Origin: WRGA01 sp031553395
Lineage (GTDB): Bacteria > Bacteroidota > Bacteroidia > Bacteroidales > WRGA01
Assembly: GCA_031553395.1 (NCBI GenBank)
Contig: JAVBLR010000011.1
Span: forward strand, 1-64,000
Reading direction: 5' to 3'
DNA: 64,000 nucleotides
The notes beneath the pieces are model-generated. The model saw nothing but the letters and a program-made list of their open reading frames with translations, was not told the DNA's origin and made no database searches. The translations under genes were made by a program, and so were the position numbers. Shown here one piece after another: positions 19,201 through 28,700 of this stretch. Position 1 is the stretch's first letter, and the number at the start of each line of letters is the position of its first letter.

Positions 19201-20015
19201 GCTTGTCGGAGCTACTCTCCTACCCGCCCGATTGGATAAACGAACAGCGATTGCTTATTCAACAAGTAAAAGAAAACCTGATACAATCTCATTCAACTTT
19301 TGAAGAGCGTAATACTCAATTACAAAAGCATTTATCCAATAAAACAACAGAAGAATCTGTAGAAGAGTTAAAGCAACAACAAGAAAATAATAAATCTGTT
19401 CATCAAACGCAAAATGAATTAAAAACAGAGTTGGATTTCAAACTTCGTCAAAATGAACTAAATAAGGAAAAATGCGGCAATATCCTCAACGAAATTCAGA
19501 CCAAAACAGTAATCAATGAACGTTGGGGAAAATTGAATTTATTGATTGGATCGGCTGATGGGAAAAAATTCCGTCAAATAGCGCAGGAATATACGTTAGA
19601 CGTATTATTAGTATATGCGAATACCCATTTACAGGAATTGGCAGGCCGCTATCGCATCGAACGTATCTCCGAAACATTAGCCTTACAAGTTATCGACCAG
19701 GATATGGGAGATGAAATCCGATCGGTACATTCGCTTTCAGGAGGAGAATCTTTCCTTGTTTCGTTGGCATTAGCATTAGGATTAGCCTCCTTATCATCCA
19801 ACCGGATGAATATCGAATCCTTATTCATCGATGAAGGATTTGGTTCTTTAGACCCTGAAACCCTGCGAATCGCCATGGATGCATTAGATCAATTACACAC
19901 ACAAGGCCGTAAGGTGGGTGTTATTACCCACGTCAGGGAAATGACAGAACGAATTCCTACACAAATTGTAGTTGAAAAAACATCGTTGGGAAAAAGCAGG
20001 ATCCAAATAAGGTAA
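16287..20015 (+). CDS. sbcC: Exonuclease SbcCD subunit C
   Basis: Rad50/SMC-type ATPase of 1242 residues, partner of SbcD. The start is a GTG giving MKILAIRGKNLASLEG, the family's normal N-terminus. Walker A GNTGAGKST is at residues 37-45. Two very long antiparallel coiled coils meet at the zinc hook CPVC (Cys615, Cys618). The C-terminal lobe has the signature LSGGESF and Walker B LFIDEGFGSLDPE. The coils are rich in Lys, Glu, Asn and Gln and AT-rich in DNA, as expected. It forms an operon with sbcD. Confidence 0.97.
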   Translation: MKILAIRGKNLASLEGEFKIDFTQEPLYSAGIFAITGNTGAGKSTLLDAVCLALFAEIPRLISAQENGVELADSGKNSISQNDVRSILRKGTADGYAEVDFIGQDNKTYRSRWSVRRARNKVENQLQTDTVELTQLPSEERLGGKKTETLKLIKEILGLNFEQFTRSVLLAQNDFTAFLKADKNEKASLLERLTGTDIYSKISIVIYEKWKKANEELLLSQRQLEGIILLNDEEIVEINNKKAEIEKKLKIIDNQSKSIENSLKWHTDLNILTESKDKAASYLSEIEKKSNEVADKQITLQQIDKLQVIKSDFDGQKECLKSIAIQKNQLINIKNKIESTENELKTFEIEEKTTNEKLSDILNEQETARPLLDNAKKFDIQIDSSNIQLISIDKELNSARQKTKEANDNKEANYLKIEKLKLEVEKINNWFNQNEIRKPIAENITEIKLKLNDAGERFSNELKLEKDIKQITSVIEQLKSNIKKHNQELSTKSNLLKENKLQLSDIEIKIKELNPESIIEQKETQQERHIHLSSAKEAWKNLIEDKIKLKNYQHSIEQLKYKQLENNKNLIVLNENANQVSIQLKQTKKLLENSKASVYENIKNIREQLIENQPCPVCGSKEHPYSGETENLQKVFHELEQEVSSCENKYAELQKRIIKKEQEIETDTNSLQILDIEIKNLENEIELNTSKWKSSVLYNEYKEINEDSVIVHFDNELQKVSAMLLRLSKQEKEYYTLSNTLNEKRKELDNAAKEISDIEKLVAESIRKSDVETRSLKAFSEEKNTNQQRFSELINQLNTYFLNNNWLNNWKENHADFLNKAIDFSNQWKSENEQLTEKQQALKTTESLSENLAIQYIEAQKAENIVFQKQQQIQVDKNQLQQNRNQLFEGKAVELVEKNFFERITNIQSKLNIIRKKVNDVKSIYLNLLGNKEGLEKQINSLQEKNEDYSQKLQNFIISYNKKNEDILTNESLSELLSYPPDWINEQRLLIQQVKENLIQSHSTFEERNTQLQKHLSNKTTEESVEELKQQQENNKSVHQTQNELKTELDFKLRQNELNKEKCGNILNEIQTKTVINERWGKLNLLIGSADGKKFRQIAQEYTLDVLLVYANTHLQELAGRYRIERISETLALQVIDQDMGDEIRSVHSLSGGESFLVSLALALGLASLSSNRMNIESLFIDEGFGSLDPETLRIAMDALDQLHTQGRKVGVITHVREMTERIPTQIVVEKTSLGKSRIQIR

Positions 20016-20126
20016 AAGATAACAGGTAAAAAGTAAAAGGTAGACTATTATAAAGTATCAACAAATAATAAGCATCTTAAATAAATATTTTTTTACTTTT
20101 TTACCTAATCCCTTTTACTTTTATCA
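20012..20126. repeat. GTAAAAG/CTTTTAC inverted repeat between sbcC and yqaA
   Basis: AGGTAAAAGATAACAGGTAA-type words on the left pair with TTTTTTACCTAATCCCTTTT-type words on the right, about 60 bp apart. It lies between convergent genes and may serve as a two-way terminator. The right arm overlaps the yqaA stop region slightly. Confidence 0.6.
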
Positions 20127-20585
20127 GATTTCCCACCCAAGCCATTGTCCGGCATATTTGTAAAGAAGGATATATCCAAGAAAACGGCAGAATTTACCGA
20201 TAAGCATAAAAAGGGCGCATTTCTTATAATCTACTTTATAAAAGCCTAATGCTAGGGCAAAAACATCTCCAACAATAGGCAACCAAGCTAAAAATGCCAA
20301 GGAAGCTCCATATTTAGTAATACGATTCTGCTGTTTCTCCATTTTTTCAGGAGTGATTTTCAGCCATTTTTCTATCCATTCCCATTTACCCAGCCAACCC
20401 AACAAATAGGTAGAAAGGCTTCCCGTCCAATTACCCAGTGTTGCAACAATAAGTACAAAAAGAGGCTTTGCTCCGGCATACAAAAGTCCGGTAACCAAAA
20501 TTTCAGAACTCAAAGGAAGAATAGTTGCCGCCAAAAACGACCCGATAAATAATCCTAAATAACCCCAGTCTAATAAATGTTCCAT
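20124..20585 (-). CDS. YqaA family membrane protein (DedA/VTT superfamily)
   Basis: A 153-residue membrane protein, shorter than DedA proper. It shows the YqaA pattern: an N-terminal GYLGLFIGSFLAATILPLSS segment, TLGNWTGSLSTYLLGWLG (the N-x-x-G counterpart of the DedA motif), and LAWLPIVGDVFALALGF. Four to five hydrophobic segments can be counted. Lipid or solute transport is suspected for the family, but no substrate is known. It converges with sbcC. Confidence 0.88.
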   Translation of the reverse strand: MEHLLDWGYLGLFIGSFLAATILPLSSEILVTGLLYAGAKPLFVLIVATLGNWTGSLSTYLLGWLGKWEWIEKWLKITPEKMEKQQNRITKYGASLAFLAWLPIVGDVFALALGFYKVDYKKCALFMLIGKFCRFLGYILLYKYAGQWLGWEI

Positions 20586-20639
20586 ATAAGTAAATTAGGG
20601 TATAAAAATACACTTTTCAATAATAACTAACACAATTAC

Positions 20640-21113
20640 TTAATCAATCTCATTTTTAGGAATATTTATTTGTCTACGAAACGCCTCCTTAAATGAAATC
20701 AATGTCTCTGTACGAGATAATCCCAATGGTTGTAATTTGCTATGGATAATATTCAGCAAATCCAGATTATTCTTTGCATATAGTTTTATAAACAAATCAT
20801 ATTGACCGGTAGTATAATGACATTCAACTACTTCCGGAATATTTTTCAATGCTTCAACTACATTTCCAAATTGCTCAGGATCTTTAAGATAAACCCCAAT
20901 ATATGCACAGGTTTCATATCCGATTTTATTTGTATCCACAATAAATTCAGAACCTTTTAGAATTCCCAGATTCGTTAGTTTTTGTATCCGTTGATGAATA
21001 GCAGCACCCGAAACTCCACATTCCCGTGCTACTTCCAAATAAGGAATCCGAGCATTTTCAATAATTTGTCCTAATATTTTTTCGTCAAGCGAATCTAACT
21101 GATATGCTTCCAT
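20640..21113 (-). CDS. Lrp/AsnC family transcriptional regulator
   Basis: A 157-residue regulator. An N-terminal winged helix-turn-helix (LDEKILGQIIENARIPYLEVARECGVSGAAIHQRIQKL) is followed by a C-terminal RAM/AsnC ligand-binding domain (CAYIGVYLKD ... VVECHYTTGQYDLFIKLYA). Members sense amino acids and form octamers. Both neighbouring genes are on the same strand but widely spaced, so its targets are not evident here. The start MEAYQLDSLDEKIL is standard for the family. Confidence 0.95.
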   Translation of the reverse strand: MEAYQLDSLDEKILGQIIENARIPYLEVARECGVSGAAIHQRIQKLTNLGILKGSEFIVDTNKIGYETCAYIGVYLKDPEQFGNVVEALKNIPEVVECHYTTGQYDLFIKLYAKNNLDLLNIIHSKLQPLGLSRTETLISFKEAFRRQINIPKNEID

Positions 21114-21276
21114 TGATTTTATTATTTGTATAAAAACCCCGGCTATTCATATAAACAACAACTTAAATATAGCATTTTAAAATAACCTTTTTATAAAATT
21201 GAATATTCCGCACAAAAATATATACTTTTTTCGAGAAATTTCTATAATAGTTTTCCGGACATCTAATTTTATCCGA

Positions 21277-22518
21277 TTAACGCACTTCAAGAATCGGAAC
21301 CGCAACAGCATCTTCTGTCTCATCCATCACATTCATTCCATCTTGCGCCATACTTATTCCATATAATGTATCTTGTATAAATACCAGTTCCCATTTTCCA
21401 TTGCGCCAACAAGCTTTAAAAATCATCCCTGAAGAATTCTCATTTTGAGTAAATTCAATTCTAATTTCTGCAATAATTTGTTGGCTATATGACAAATATT
21501 TTTCATCAAAATTGCAATTATTGATTGAAATATCAATTGAATTGGGTTTAATACTAGATATATCATATTCACTCACAATATTATCAATCAAATTTCCCCA
21601 AGCATTTTTCAACGTTTCTTCATATAAGAGATTGGGATTATTTCTATATCTATCGACTTCTTTCATAAGGTCTTCATCCTGATATGTATTTGCCATTTGT
21701 ACTAATTGATCAACCCAGCCACCATATAAATTATTAAAATCAGTTTGGCTCATTATATCATTGTTCTTTTCATACTTGTTTTTTTGCTTTATCAAGTTCA
21801 ATGTTTTTTCAGCAAATTTTTCAGCCCAAACGATATATTCCCCTTCTTTGGTATTCACTTTTGGTTGATATTCCGTATTATAATCAATACTCATTTTCTT
21901 ATAATCATTATCAGATAAATCATATACTTCAAATCTTTTGACCTTGTAAGGATAAGTCGATTCTTCATTTTCAGCATATAAAAGAAAATACGGCACAAAG
22001 TCCATGACTATCCATTTATCCTCCTTCCACCATGCATAAAAAGCAAATGCAAATTCTTTACCTCTATAACTTATCGTACTGTAGATCATTGTTGTATAAA
22101 AAGGCTCTTCACCGGGTATTTCCTTTGGTTGGATTTCATAAAATGTATTCTTATAAGTTGCCGTTTTCTCGTCCATTCCAATGGCTTTTGCAATTCTCAG
22201 AAAGAAATCCCATTTGTGAGAAAAAGATTCGTCATAGGCTAATGCTAATAATTTTTCTGTTTCTTGCTCGATAGTTTCAGAAGCCGCGGCTTCAACAGGT
22301 AGTAAGTATTCCAATTCATTCAATGGAACTTTTCTCAATAAATTGATATATGTTTCCTTATCCGGAATGCTCGTTGATGCTGATAATGGAGCTTTATGCA
22401 AAAGTATTTCGGCAAGTTCTTTTCCTATCGAATCTGGAACTAAAAAACAACCGGATTGCGCTTTTATTGTGCTTGATATCAACAAGAAATATAAAAGATA
22501 AAAATATGATTTTCTCAT
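21277..22518 (-). CDS. Exported protein of unknown function
   Basis: A 413-residue protein I do not recognise. A signal peptide MRKSYFYLLYFLLISSTIKA precedes QSGC; cleavage after Ala20 is likely. The mature part is acidic and mixed alpha/beta. It contains two similar-looking stretches in which an amphipathic helical region is followed by a beta segment ending in Trp-Lys-x-x-x-W-type sequence (YAWWKEDKWIVMDFVPY and ACWRNGKWELVFIQDT). This hints at a duplicated domain of the kind that measures or binds, rather than an enzyme. No catalytic motif or membrane anchor is seen. It has its own -7 box and stands alone. Confidence 0.75.
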   Translation of the reverse strand: MRKSYFYLLYFLLISSTIKAQSGCFLVPDSIGKELAEILLHKAPLSASTSIPDKETYINLLRKVPLNELEYLLPVEAAASETIEQETEKLLALAYDESFSHKWDFFLRIAKAIGMDEKTATYKNTFYEIQPKEIPGEEPFYTTMIYSTISYRGKEFAFAFYAWWKEDKWIVMDFVPYFLLYAENEESTYPYKVKRFEVYDLSDNDYKKMSIDYNTEYQPKVNTKEGEYIVWAEKFAEKTLNLIKQKNKYEKNNDIMSQTDFNNLYGGWVDQLVQMANTYQDEDLMKEVDRYRNNPNLLYEETLKNAWGNLIDNIVSEYDISSIKPNSIDISINNCNFDEKYLSYSQQIIAEIRIEFTQNENSSGMIFKACWRNGKWELVFIQDTLYGISMAQDGMNVMDETEDAVAVPILEVR

Positions 22519-22558
22519 TCTTTTAGTCTTATTAGTTTATATCTATTTTAACAAGGTC

Positions 22559-22566
22559 CAAATGTA
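22559..22566 (-). promoter_or_regulatory. -7 box (TACATTTG) for the unknown exported protein
   Basis: Minus-strand TACATTTG fits TAnnTTTG, 41 bp before the ATG at 22518. Confidence 0.5.
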
Positions 22567-22599
22567 AAAGATTTTGATACGACTACCAACTTACCCAAT

Positions 22600-22635
22600 A
22601 AAAAACTTCCAAGCCAATTTGACCGGAAGTTTTAT
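22600..22635 (-). terminator. Terminator of nrdDG
   Basis: On the minus strand AAAACTTCC and GGAAGTTTT pair around a 14-base loop and are followed by a T-rich tail (TTTTTTATT), about 65 bp after the nrdG stop. Confidence 0.7.
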
Positions 22636-22699
22636 AAAATATGAAGTTCATATACTCATATTATCAACCATCTAGATGATTTATAATAAACACATTATA

Positions 22700-23164
22700 T
22701 CACGTGTAAAATTGTTCCGTCATATCCACCATTATTTCATTCTCGATGCTATAGAACCGTTGATTGGTAAATACTGAATCTAATCCACCCAAATGTTCAA
22801 TGTATGGGCCTAATTTGATAAAATTAAAATATTGCAAATTACAATCTTCAGGTAAATACTGCTTGCCTGAATACCACGCTGTTTTGATACGATCATCGGT
22901 TATTTTTCGCAGAAAAACCAACAAACGTTCTACTTCCTGTGGTTCGGAATCACCCCCCATAAAACAAACACAAGTAATAGCATTCTTGTATTTTTCAAGT
23001 AATCCTATCAGTACATTTTCATCTAATAATTCACCTGTATCTTCCATCAAATACGGACTATGACAACCTTTACATCCATTAGGACAATTGGTCAGATTTA
23101 TTGCCAGCGTTACTTCGTTCGGCACTTCCTGAAAAACAACATCATAATTGTGAAACCGTAGCAT
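22700..23164 (-). CDS. nrdG: Anaerobic ribonucleoside-triphosphate reductase activating protein
   Basis: Radical SAM activase of 154 residues that installs the glycyl radical on NrdD. The [4Fe-4S] cluster ligands are Cys27, Cys31 and Cys34 in CPNGCKGC, the CxxxCxxC radical-SAM motif. CFMGGDSEP is the following glycine-rich SAM contact. Its first 23 bases overlap the end of nrdD in another frame, so it is translationally coupled and under the same cobalamin riboswitch. The length is normal for the short NrdG type. Confidence 0.96.
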   Translation of the reverse strand: MLRFHNYDVVFQEVPNEVTLAINLTNCPNGCKGCHSPYLMEDTGELLDENVLIGLLEKYKNAITCVCFMGGDSEPQEVERLLVFLRKITDDRIKTAWYSGKQYLPEDCNLQYFNFIKLGPYIEHLGGLDSVFTNQRFYSIENEIMVDMTEQFYT

Positions 23165-25232
23165 AGTGTCGTCGTTCGGCCTCCTCCTGCCGTGGTTGTG
23201 AAAAATTACTGACCCGTTTCATGTAACCGATAACGCGAGTCAAATAATCCAGATTTTGGCTTTTACATGAGGGGCATTCTTTCAGATTGTGTTTATCAAT
23301 GTGTCCACAGTCGTTACAAACAGTATTAGGAATATTAAACGTGAAATAATTACAACCTTCTTTTGTCGCTACCCTCAACAACTGTTTGTATTGTTCTTTA
23401 CTCAAATGTTCTTCCAAATTCAAATGCAAGGCGGAACCTCCTGTCAGATGCTCGATATACTTCTTTCCGTGCAAGTGAAACTTGTCTATTATATTCAACG
23501 ATTCATCTTCCACAATATAAAAATAACTATTATAGCAATCACGTTTTACCATATATCCGTCGCGTTTGTCCCATTTAGCATGTTTTACACCTACGTTTTC
23601 GGCGGGAATCATTTCGCAATTGAACATTACTTCTTTTGTCCAGTATTTCTTATTGTAACGTTCGATCAGTCCGAGTACCTGCTGAACAAAGCTTTCATAT
23701 TTGGGATTGTCGTTGATTTCAATTCCAAGAAATTCTGCAGCTTCTACTAAGCCATTCACACCAATGGTAAGGTATTGCCGATTAAGATTGATATATCCGG
23801 CATCAAACAAAGGCAACATTCCTTTTTCCTGCATGTATTTCAGGTTCTCATTGTATGAGAGTTGTACCTTATGTACCAAATCAACGACTTCCTCAAGAAA
23901 AAATTGATAAAGTATTCCTTTACGAACAGCGTGTTGAATGCATCGATTTAGATTGATAGTCAATACACTTTTCGAACCTGTGGAAACTCCTCCTGCTCCC
24001 AATGTATAACTGAATCCATTATCTTGAATTTCATTGCGAAGACGACAACAACTGCTCAACGAATCGGCGTTATTGCTCATATAGGTAAAAAACGAATGTC
24101 CTTCCGAATACATTTCAGCAGTAAAATTGCCATATTCCTTATCTTTAGGTTCTCCGTTTTCTGTTAACAGAGCCATTGTTTCAACAGGGAAAGTTAGCAC
24201 AGAACGGGTACGTTCCCGGTTAAACCATTTCATAAAGCGTTTTTGAAGCCAACTAATGGATTCCCAATCAGGTTTACTTCCATCAGGAAATATAAAATTT
24301 TCAAACAGGCTTTCAAAATAATAACGATCATAATATGAGATATTCCAAAATACTGCCTGAAAGTTTCTTGCACCCGTAGGTTGGTTGATAGAATAAACGA
24401 TTTGTTCAAAATGGTCGGTAATTACTTTGTCTAACGTACGTTGTTTTTTCGATAAATCAACAACTTTATCAGCATGTAAATAATAATCCTGACCATATTC
24501 CAAACCGATGAAATAATTCATGTACATTAAAAATTCGGGCGTAGCACAAGCTCCGCTCAACATGCTGGAAACCATAAAAACCATATTCACAAACCCACCA
24601 CAGAACGACCTCAGATTGGTTGGAGCTTTCGAATTTCCACCGATTGAGTTTGTGCCACCAATCAACCAAGGGTACATAGTAATACTGGCGCAATAGTTGG
24701 CTAAACTGGTTTCGTCGTTTTTGTAGATATAGTGATCATTGAGCAAGTCGACATACCTGTCGGCCACTTCTTTGCCAAACATTTCTTTTATTCGGTCGGT
24801 CAACATCCGGCGGTTGAGCCGGATAAAATTAGATTTGGGCAATTCACCAATAAGCGTGGCCATGTTTTTGTTCTCCACATTCGCATTCGCATCAAACTTG
24901 CTACCCGAAGCCGCATTTGAAGCATCACAGTAATCCATCAGAAATTTAAGTTTGTCACGGATTTCGCGGTCTTCCAAATGCTTTTGCCTGTAAAGCATAT
25001 AAGCTTTAGCTACAGCATAATACCTTTCGGCCATTAGAGCCATTTCCACCTGATTCTGAACTTCTTCTACGGTGATATCATTTGTGATATTCACACGGCA
25101 CAGAATATTACTGATTACATCCTGCGTGGCAAAACTTCCGACCGACAAAAATGCTTTCGATATGGCATTTTTGATTTTCTCAATGGAAAAAACCTCTTTT
25201 TTTCCGTCTCTTTTGACAATTAATACTTCCAT
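23142..25232 (-). CDS. nrdD: Anaerobic (class III) ribonucleoside-triphosphate reductase
   Basis: Oxygen-sensitive glycyl-radical enzyme that makes dNTPs from NTPs without oxygen or B12; 696 residues. An N-terminal ATP-cone (VKRDGKKEVFSIEKIKNAI) provides allosteric control. Near the C-terminus four cysteines (639, 642, 653, 656) form the zinc site. The glycyl-radical loop is RVIGYMKRV, with the radical on Gly669 by this count. The gene lies behind a cobalamin riboswitch and overlaps nrdG. Control by B12 suggests the cell also owns a B12-dependent reductase (NrdJ), not present in this window. Confidence 0.97.
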   Translation of the reverse strand: MEVLIVKRDGKKEVFSIEKIKNAISKAFLSVGSFATQDVISNILCRVNITNDITVEEVQNQVEMALMAERYYAVAKAYMLYRQKHLEDREIRDKLKFLMDYCDASNAASGSKFDANANVENKNMATLIGELPKSNFIRLNRRMLTDRIKEMFGKEVADRYVDLLNDHYIYKNDETSLANYCASITMYPWLIGGTNSIGGNSKAPTNLRSFCGGFVNMVFMVSSMLSGACATPEFLMYMNYFIGLEYGQDYYLHADKVVDLSKKQRTLDKVITDHFEQIVYSINQPTGARNFQAVFWNISYYDRYYFESLFENFIFPDGSKPDWESISWLQKRFMKWFNRERTRSVLTFPVETMALLTENGEPKDKEYGNFTAEMYSEGHSFFTYMSNNADSLSSCCRLRNEIQDNGFSYTLGAGGVSTGSKSVLTINLNRCIQHAVRKGILYQFFLEEVVDLVHKVQLSYNENLKYMQEKGMLPLFDAGYINLNRQYLTIGVNGLVEAAEFLGIEINDNPKYESFVQQVLGLIERYNKKYWTKEVMFNCEMIPAENVGVKHAKWDKRDGYMVKRDCYNSYFYIVEDESLNIIDKFHLHGKKYIEHLTGGSALHLNLEEHLSKEQYKQLLRVATKEGCNYFTFNIPNTVCNDCGHIDKHNLKECPSCKSQNLDYLTRVIGYMKRVSNFSQPRQEEAERRHYATVSQL

Positions 25233-25337
25233 GACAACCTGTTAAATGAATTCTTTAAACAAAACATAAGAGGAAAAAGGATACGAAAAGATGGGTTGAA
25301 GAAATACTTTGTTGAGATAATTAAAACCCGTCCTGTG

Positions 25338-25547
25338 TCGCCTTTCACCCGAAAGCCCCAGTATATATATAACATCAGGCAGGTCTTCTGACTTGTTCCA
25401 GAAAGTGCGCCTTCCCATCGAAATTGACAGTGGCTAAGGATGCACTCCTTTTTGTGAAACTTACAGCTACGGGGATAGTTCCTGGTTTTCACAGGATTCC
25501 CTTTTTAATCTCAATTGCGTTTGACTGCAACTATGAGAACCAAATGT
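25338..25547 (-). ncRNA. Cobalamin riboswitch upstream of nrdDG
   Basis: Read on the minus strand, the order of conserved blocks is that of a class I B12 riboswitch: AGGGAATCC, then a GTAGCTGTAA segment (the usual CCGCAACTGTAA block), GGATGCACTCC-type stem, GCCACTG, and GTCAGAAGACCTGCC (the B12 box region). A GGCTTTC-GGGT-GAAAGGC hairpin at 25339-25360 could supply the L13 kissing loop and expression platform. The riboswitch lies 106 bp before the nrdD ATG. High cobalamin would be expected to repress the operon. Confidence 0.9.
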
Positions 25548-25553
25548 TAGCTG

Positions 25554-25561
25554 CAAAGGTA
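25554..25561 (-). promoter_or_regulatory. -7 box (TACCTTTG) for riboswitch-nrdDG transcript
   Basis: Minus-strand TACCTTTG fits TAnnTTTG and ends just before the riboswitch, so the transcript would begin at its first stem. Confidence 0.6.
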
Positions 25562-25661
25562 AAACTTATTTTATCTTTAATCATTAAATTGGCTATAAGT
25601 TATTAACAAGATTCAAAATCAAATCAACTTATATAAAAATATCAGCAAAATAACAGCCCAT

Positions 25662-25700
25662 AAAAAAAGTGCCTGATTTTGTTTAATCAGGCACTTTTTT
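25662..25700 (-). terminator. Terminator of the PFOR gene
   Basis: AAAAAGTGCCTGATT and AATCAGGCACTTTTTT form a long stem with a 6-base loop and T-runs, 24 bp after the stop codon. Confidence 0.85.
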
Positions 25701-25723
25701 ATTTAGGCAATATTCAATAAATT

Positions 25724-28700
25724 TTAAGCATTTTCGCCATATTGCATTTCTGTCATTCTCTTATAACCTGCCAAACGCCATTTAGCATTTTCTTCGGTTA
25801 CTTTGAAAAGTTCAACGGCTTCTTCCGGATATTGTTTCATCAAAGAAGCAAAACGAACTTCGCTCTTCAAGAAATCTTGGAACTTACTCCAATCTGGGTC
25901 TTTTGAATCCAATTGGAACGGATTTTTACCTTCAGTTTCCAATCTTGGGTCGAAACGCCACAAATGCCAGTATCCACATTCTACAGCAGATTTTGACTCA
26001 GCTTGAGCTTTACCCATACCTTTTCTCAAACCATGATTGATACAAGGAGAGTATGCAATTACGATAGATGGTCCATCGTATTCTTCAGCTTCGCGAATAG
26101 CTTTCAATGTTTGAGCTTGATTTGCTCCCATCGCAATTTGAGCAACATATACATATCCGTAAGTTGTTGCAATCATACCCAAATCTTTCTTGCGGATTCT
26201 TTTTCCTGCAGCAGCAAACTTAGCCACAGCACCTACTGGAGTAGATTTAGAAGACTGACCTCCGGTATTTGAATAAACTTCGGTATCAACTACCAAAATA
26301 TTCACATTTTGTCCGGAAGCAATTACATGGTCTAATCCACCGAAACCGATATCATAAGCCCAGCCGTCACCACCGATAATCCATTGCGAACGTTTTACAA
26401 AGAAATGTTTCAATGCGAACAATTGCTTGCAAATATCACAATTGCATTTTTCGATCATCGGAACCAATTTATCTGTAACTTCCCTTGTTTTGACTGCACT
26501 TTTACGATTGTCAATCCATTCTTGGAACAATACTTTCATATCAGCAGAACAATCAGCGCAATTCAAACCGTCTTTCATCAAACGTTCAACACGGTCGCGC
26601 ATTTTTTCGGTACCGATATTCATACCTAAACCGTATTCCGCATTATCTTCAAACAATGAATTTGCCCAAGCTGGACCACGTCCTTCATCATTCTTGGTGT
26701 AAGGAGTAGAAGGAGCCGAACCCGAATAAATCGAAGTACATCCGGTAGCATTCGCAATCATTTGATGGTCTCCAAACAATTGAGAAATCAATTTAACATA
26801 AGGAGTTTCACCGCAACCTGCACAAGCTCCGGAGAATTCAAACAATGGAGTTGCAAACTGAGAATTCTTCACATTCAATGAAGTATCTACCAAATGTTGT
26901 TTTGTTTTTACTTCTTTCGTGCAGAAATCCCAATTAGCTTGATTATCATATTGTGATTCAATAGGCATCATTTCAAGCGCTTTTCCGTTTTTGTTACCCG
27001 GACAAACATCAGGACAGTTACCGCAACCCATACAATCCAATACATCTACTTGGATACGGAATTGCATACCATCGAATTGTTTACCTTGTGCTTTCAATGC
27101 TGTCATTCCTGCAGGAGCTTTTGCTTGTTCGGCTGCATCCAACACAAACGGACGAATAGCAGCGTGAGGACAAACATACGCACATTGGTTACATTGAATA
27201 CAATTTTCAGGAATCCAAACAGGAACATGACTGGCAACACCACGTTTTTCATATGTAGTTGTACCTTGATCCCAAGTTCCGTCTTCACGGCCTGTAAAAG
27301 CAGATACAGGAAGATCATCTCCTGCTTGTGCATTTACCGGACGAACAACTTTTGCAATAAATTCAGGAACATTTGTATCTGCTTTTTCGCCTTCAACCTT
27401 AATATTAGCCCATTCAGCAGGAACATCAACTTTAACTACATCACCACCACGATCTACAGCAGCATAGTTCATATTTACAATGTCTTCTCCTTTTTTGCCA
27501 TAAGACTTCACAATGAATTTTTTCATTTGTTCTACAGCCAAATCATAAGGAATCACACCTGTAATTTTGAAGAATGCCGATTGAAGAATTGTATTTGTTC
27601 TGTTACCCAAACCAATTTCTTCTGCAATACCAGTTGCATTGATGATATAGAAATTGATATTATTTGCCGCCAAATACTTTTTCACATTATCGGGCAAATG
27701 TTTTTTCACTTCTTCTGCATTCCAAATAGTATTCAAAAGGAATGTTCCGCCTTTTTTCAATCCTTTGGTTACATCATACAAACGAAGATAAGCCTGAACG
27801 TGACATGCTACAAAGTCAGGTGTGTTTACCAAATAAGTCGAACGAATAGGATTATCCCCGAAACGCAAGTGAGAACAAGTGAAACCACCTGATTTCTTTG
27901 AGTCATAAGAGAAATATGCTTGAGAATATTTATCTGTATTATCACCAATAATTTTGATAGAGTTTTTGTTGGCACCCACAGTACCATCAGCACCTAATCC
28001 GTAGAATTTAGCTTCAAAAGGGCCTCCGTCGAATGCCAATTCTTCTTTCTGAGGAAGAGAAGTGAAAGTTACATCGTCAACAATACCAATTGTAAATCCA
28101 TTTTTAGGTTCTGGTAATTGCAAGTTTTCGTAAACTGCCAAAATCTGAGCAGGAGTTGTATCTTTAGAAGACAAGCCATAACGGCCACCTACGATAGTAG
28201 GTTCTTCTTTTGAACCATAGAAACAATCTTTTACATCTAGGTAAAGAGGTTCTCCGGTAGCTCCCGGTTCTTTAGTTCTATCTAATACAGCAATTCTCTT
28301 TGCAGTTTTAGGAACAGCAGCCAAGAAATGTTTTGCAGAGAAAGGACGATATAAATGAACTGAAACCAATCCAACTTTTTCACCTTTTTTATTTAAGTAG
28401 TCTATAGTTTCCTTAATAGCTTCGGTAACCGAACCCATTGCAATAATTACACGATCAGCATCTGCAGCTCCGTAATAATCAAATAAACCATATTTACGTC
28501 CAACTAATGTACTCAATTGATTTACATATTCTTCAACAATTCCCACAACTTTGTCATAGTAAACATTTGAAGCCTCACGAGCTTGGAAATAAATATCAGG
28601 ATTCTCAGCCATACCACGAGCCACTGGATTTTCAGGATTCAGTGCACGTTCGCGGAATTCAGCCAATGCTTTTTGATCAATAAGCGGAGCCAAATCTTCA

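Noticed and set aside
23289..23750. 153-codon open frame opposite nrdD
   Set aside because: Antisense to the glycyl-radical and zinc regions of NrdD; no independent support.
27050..27892. 280-codon open frame opposite the PFOR gene
   Set aside because: It lies wholly antisense to conserved PFOR domains, is rich in Cys, Phe and Ile as expected from the reversed codons, and has no promoter or family likeness.
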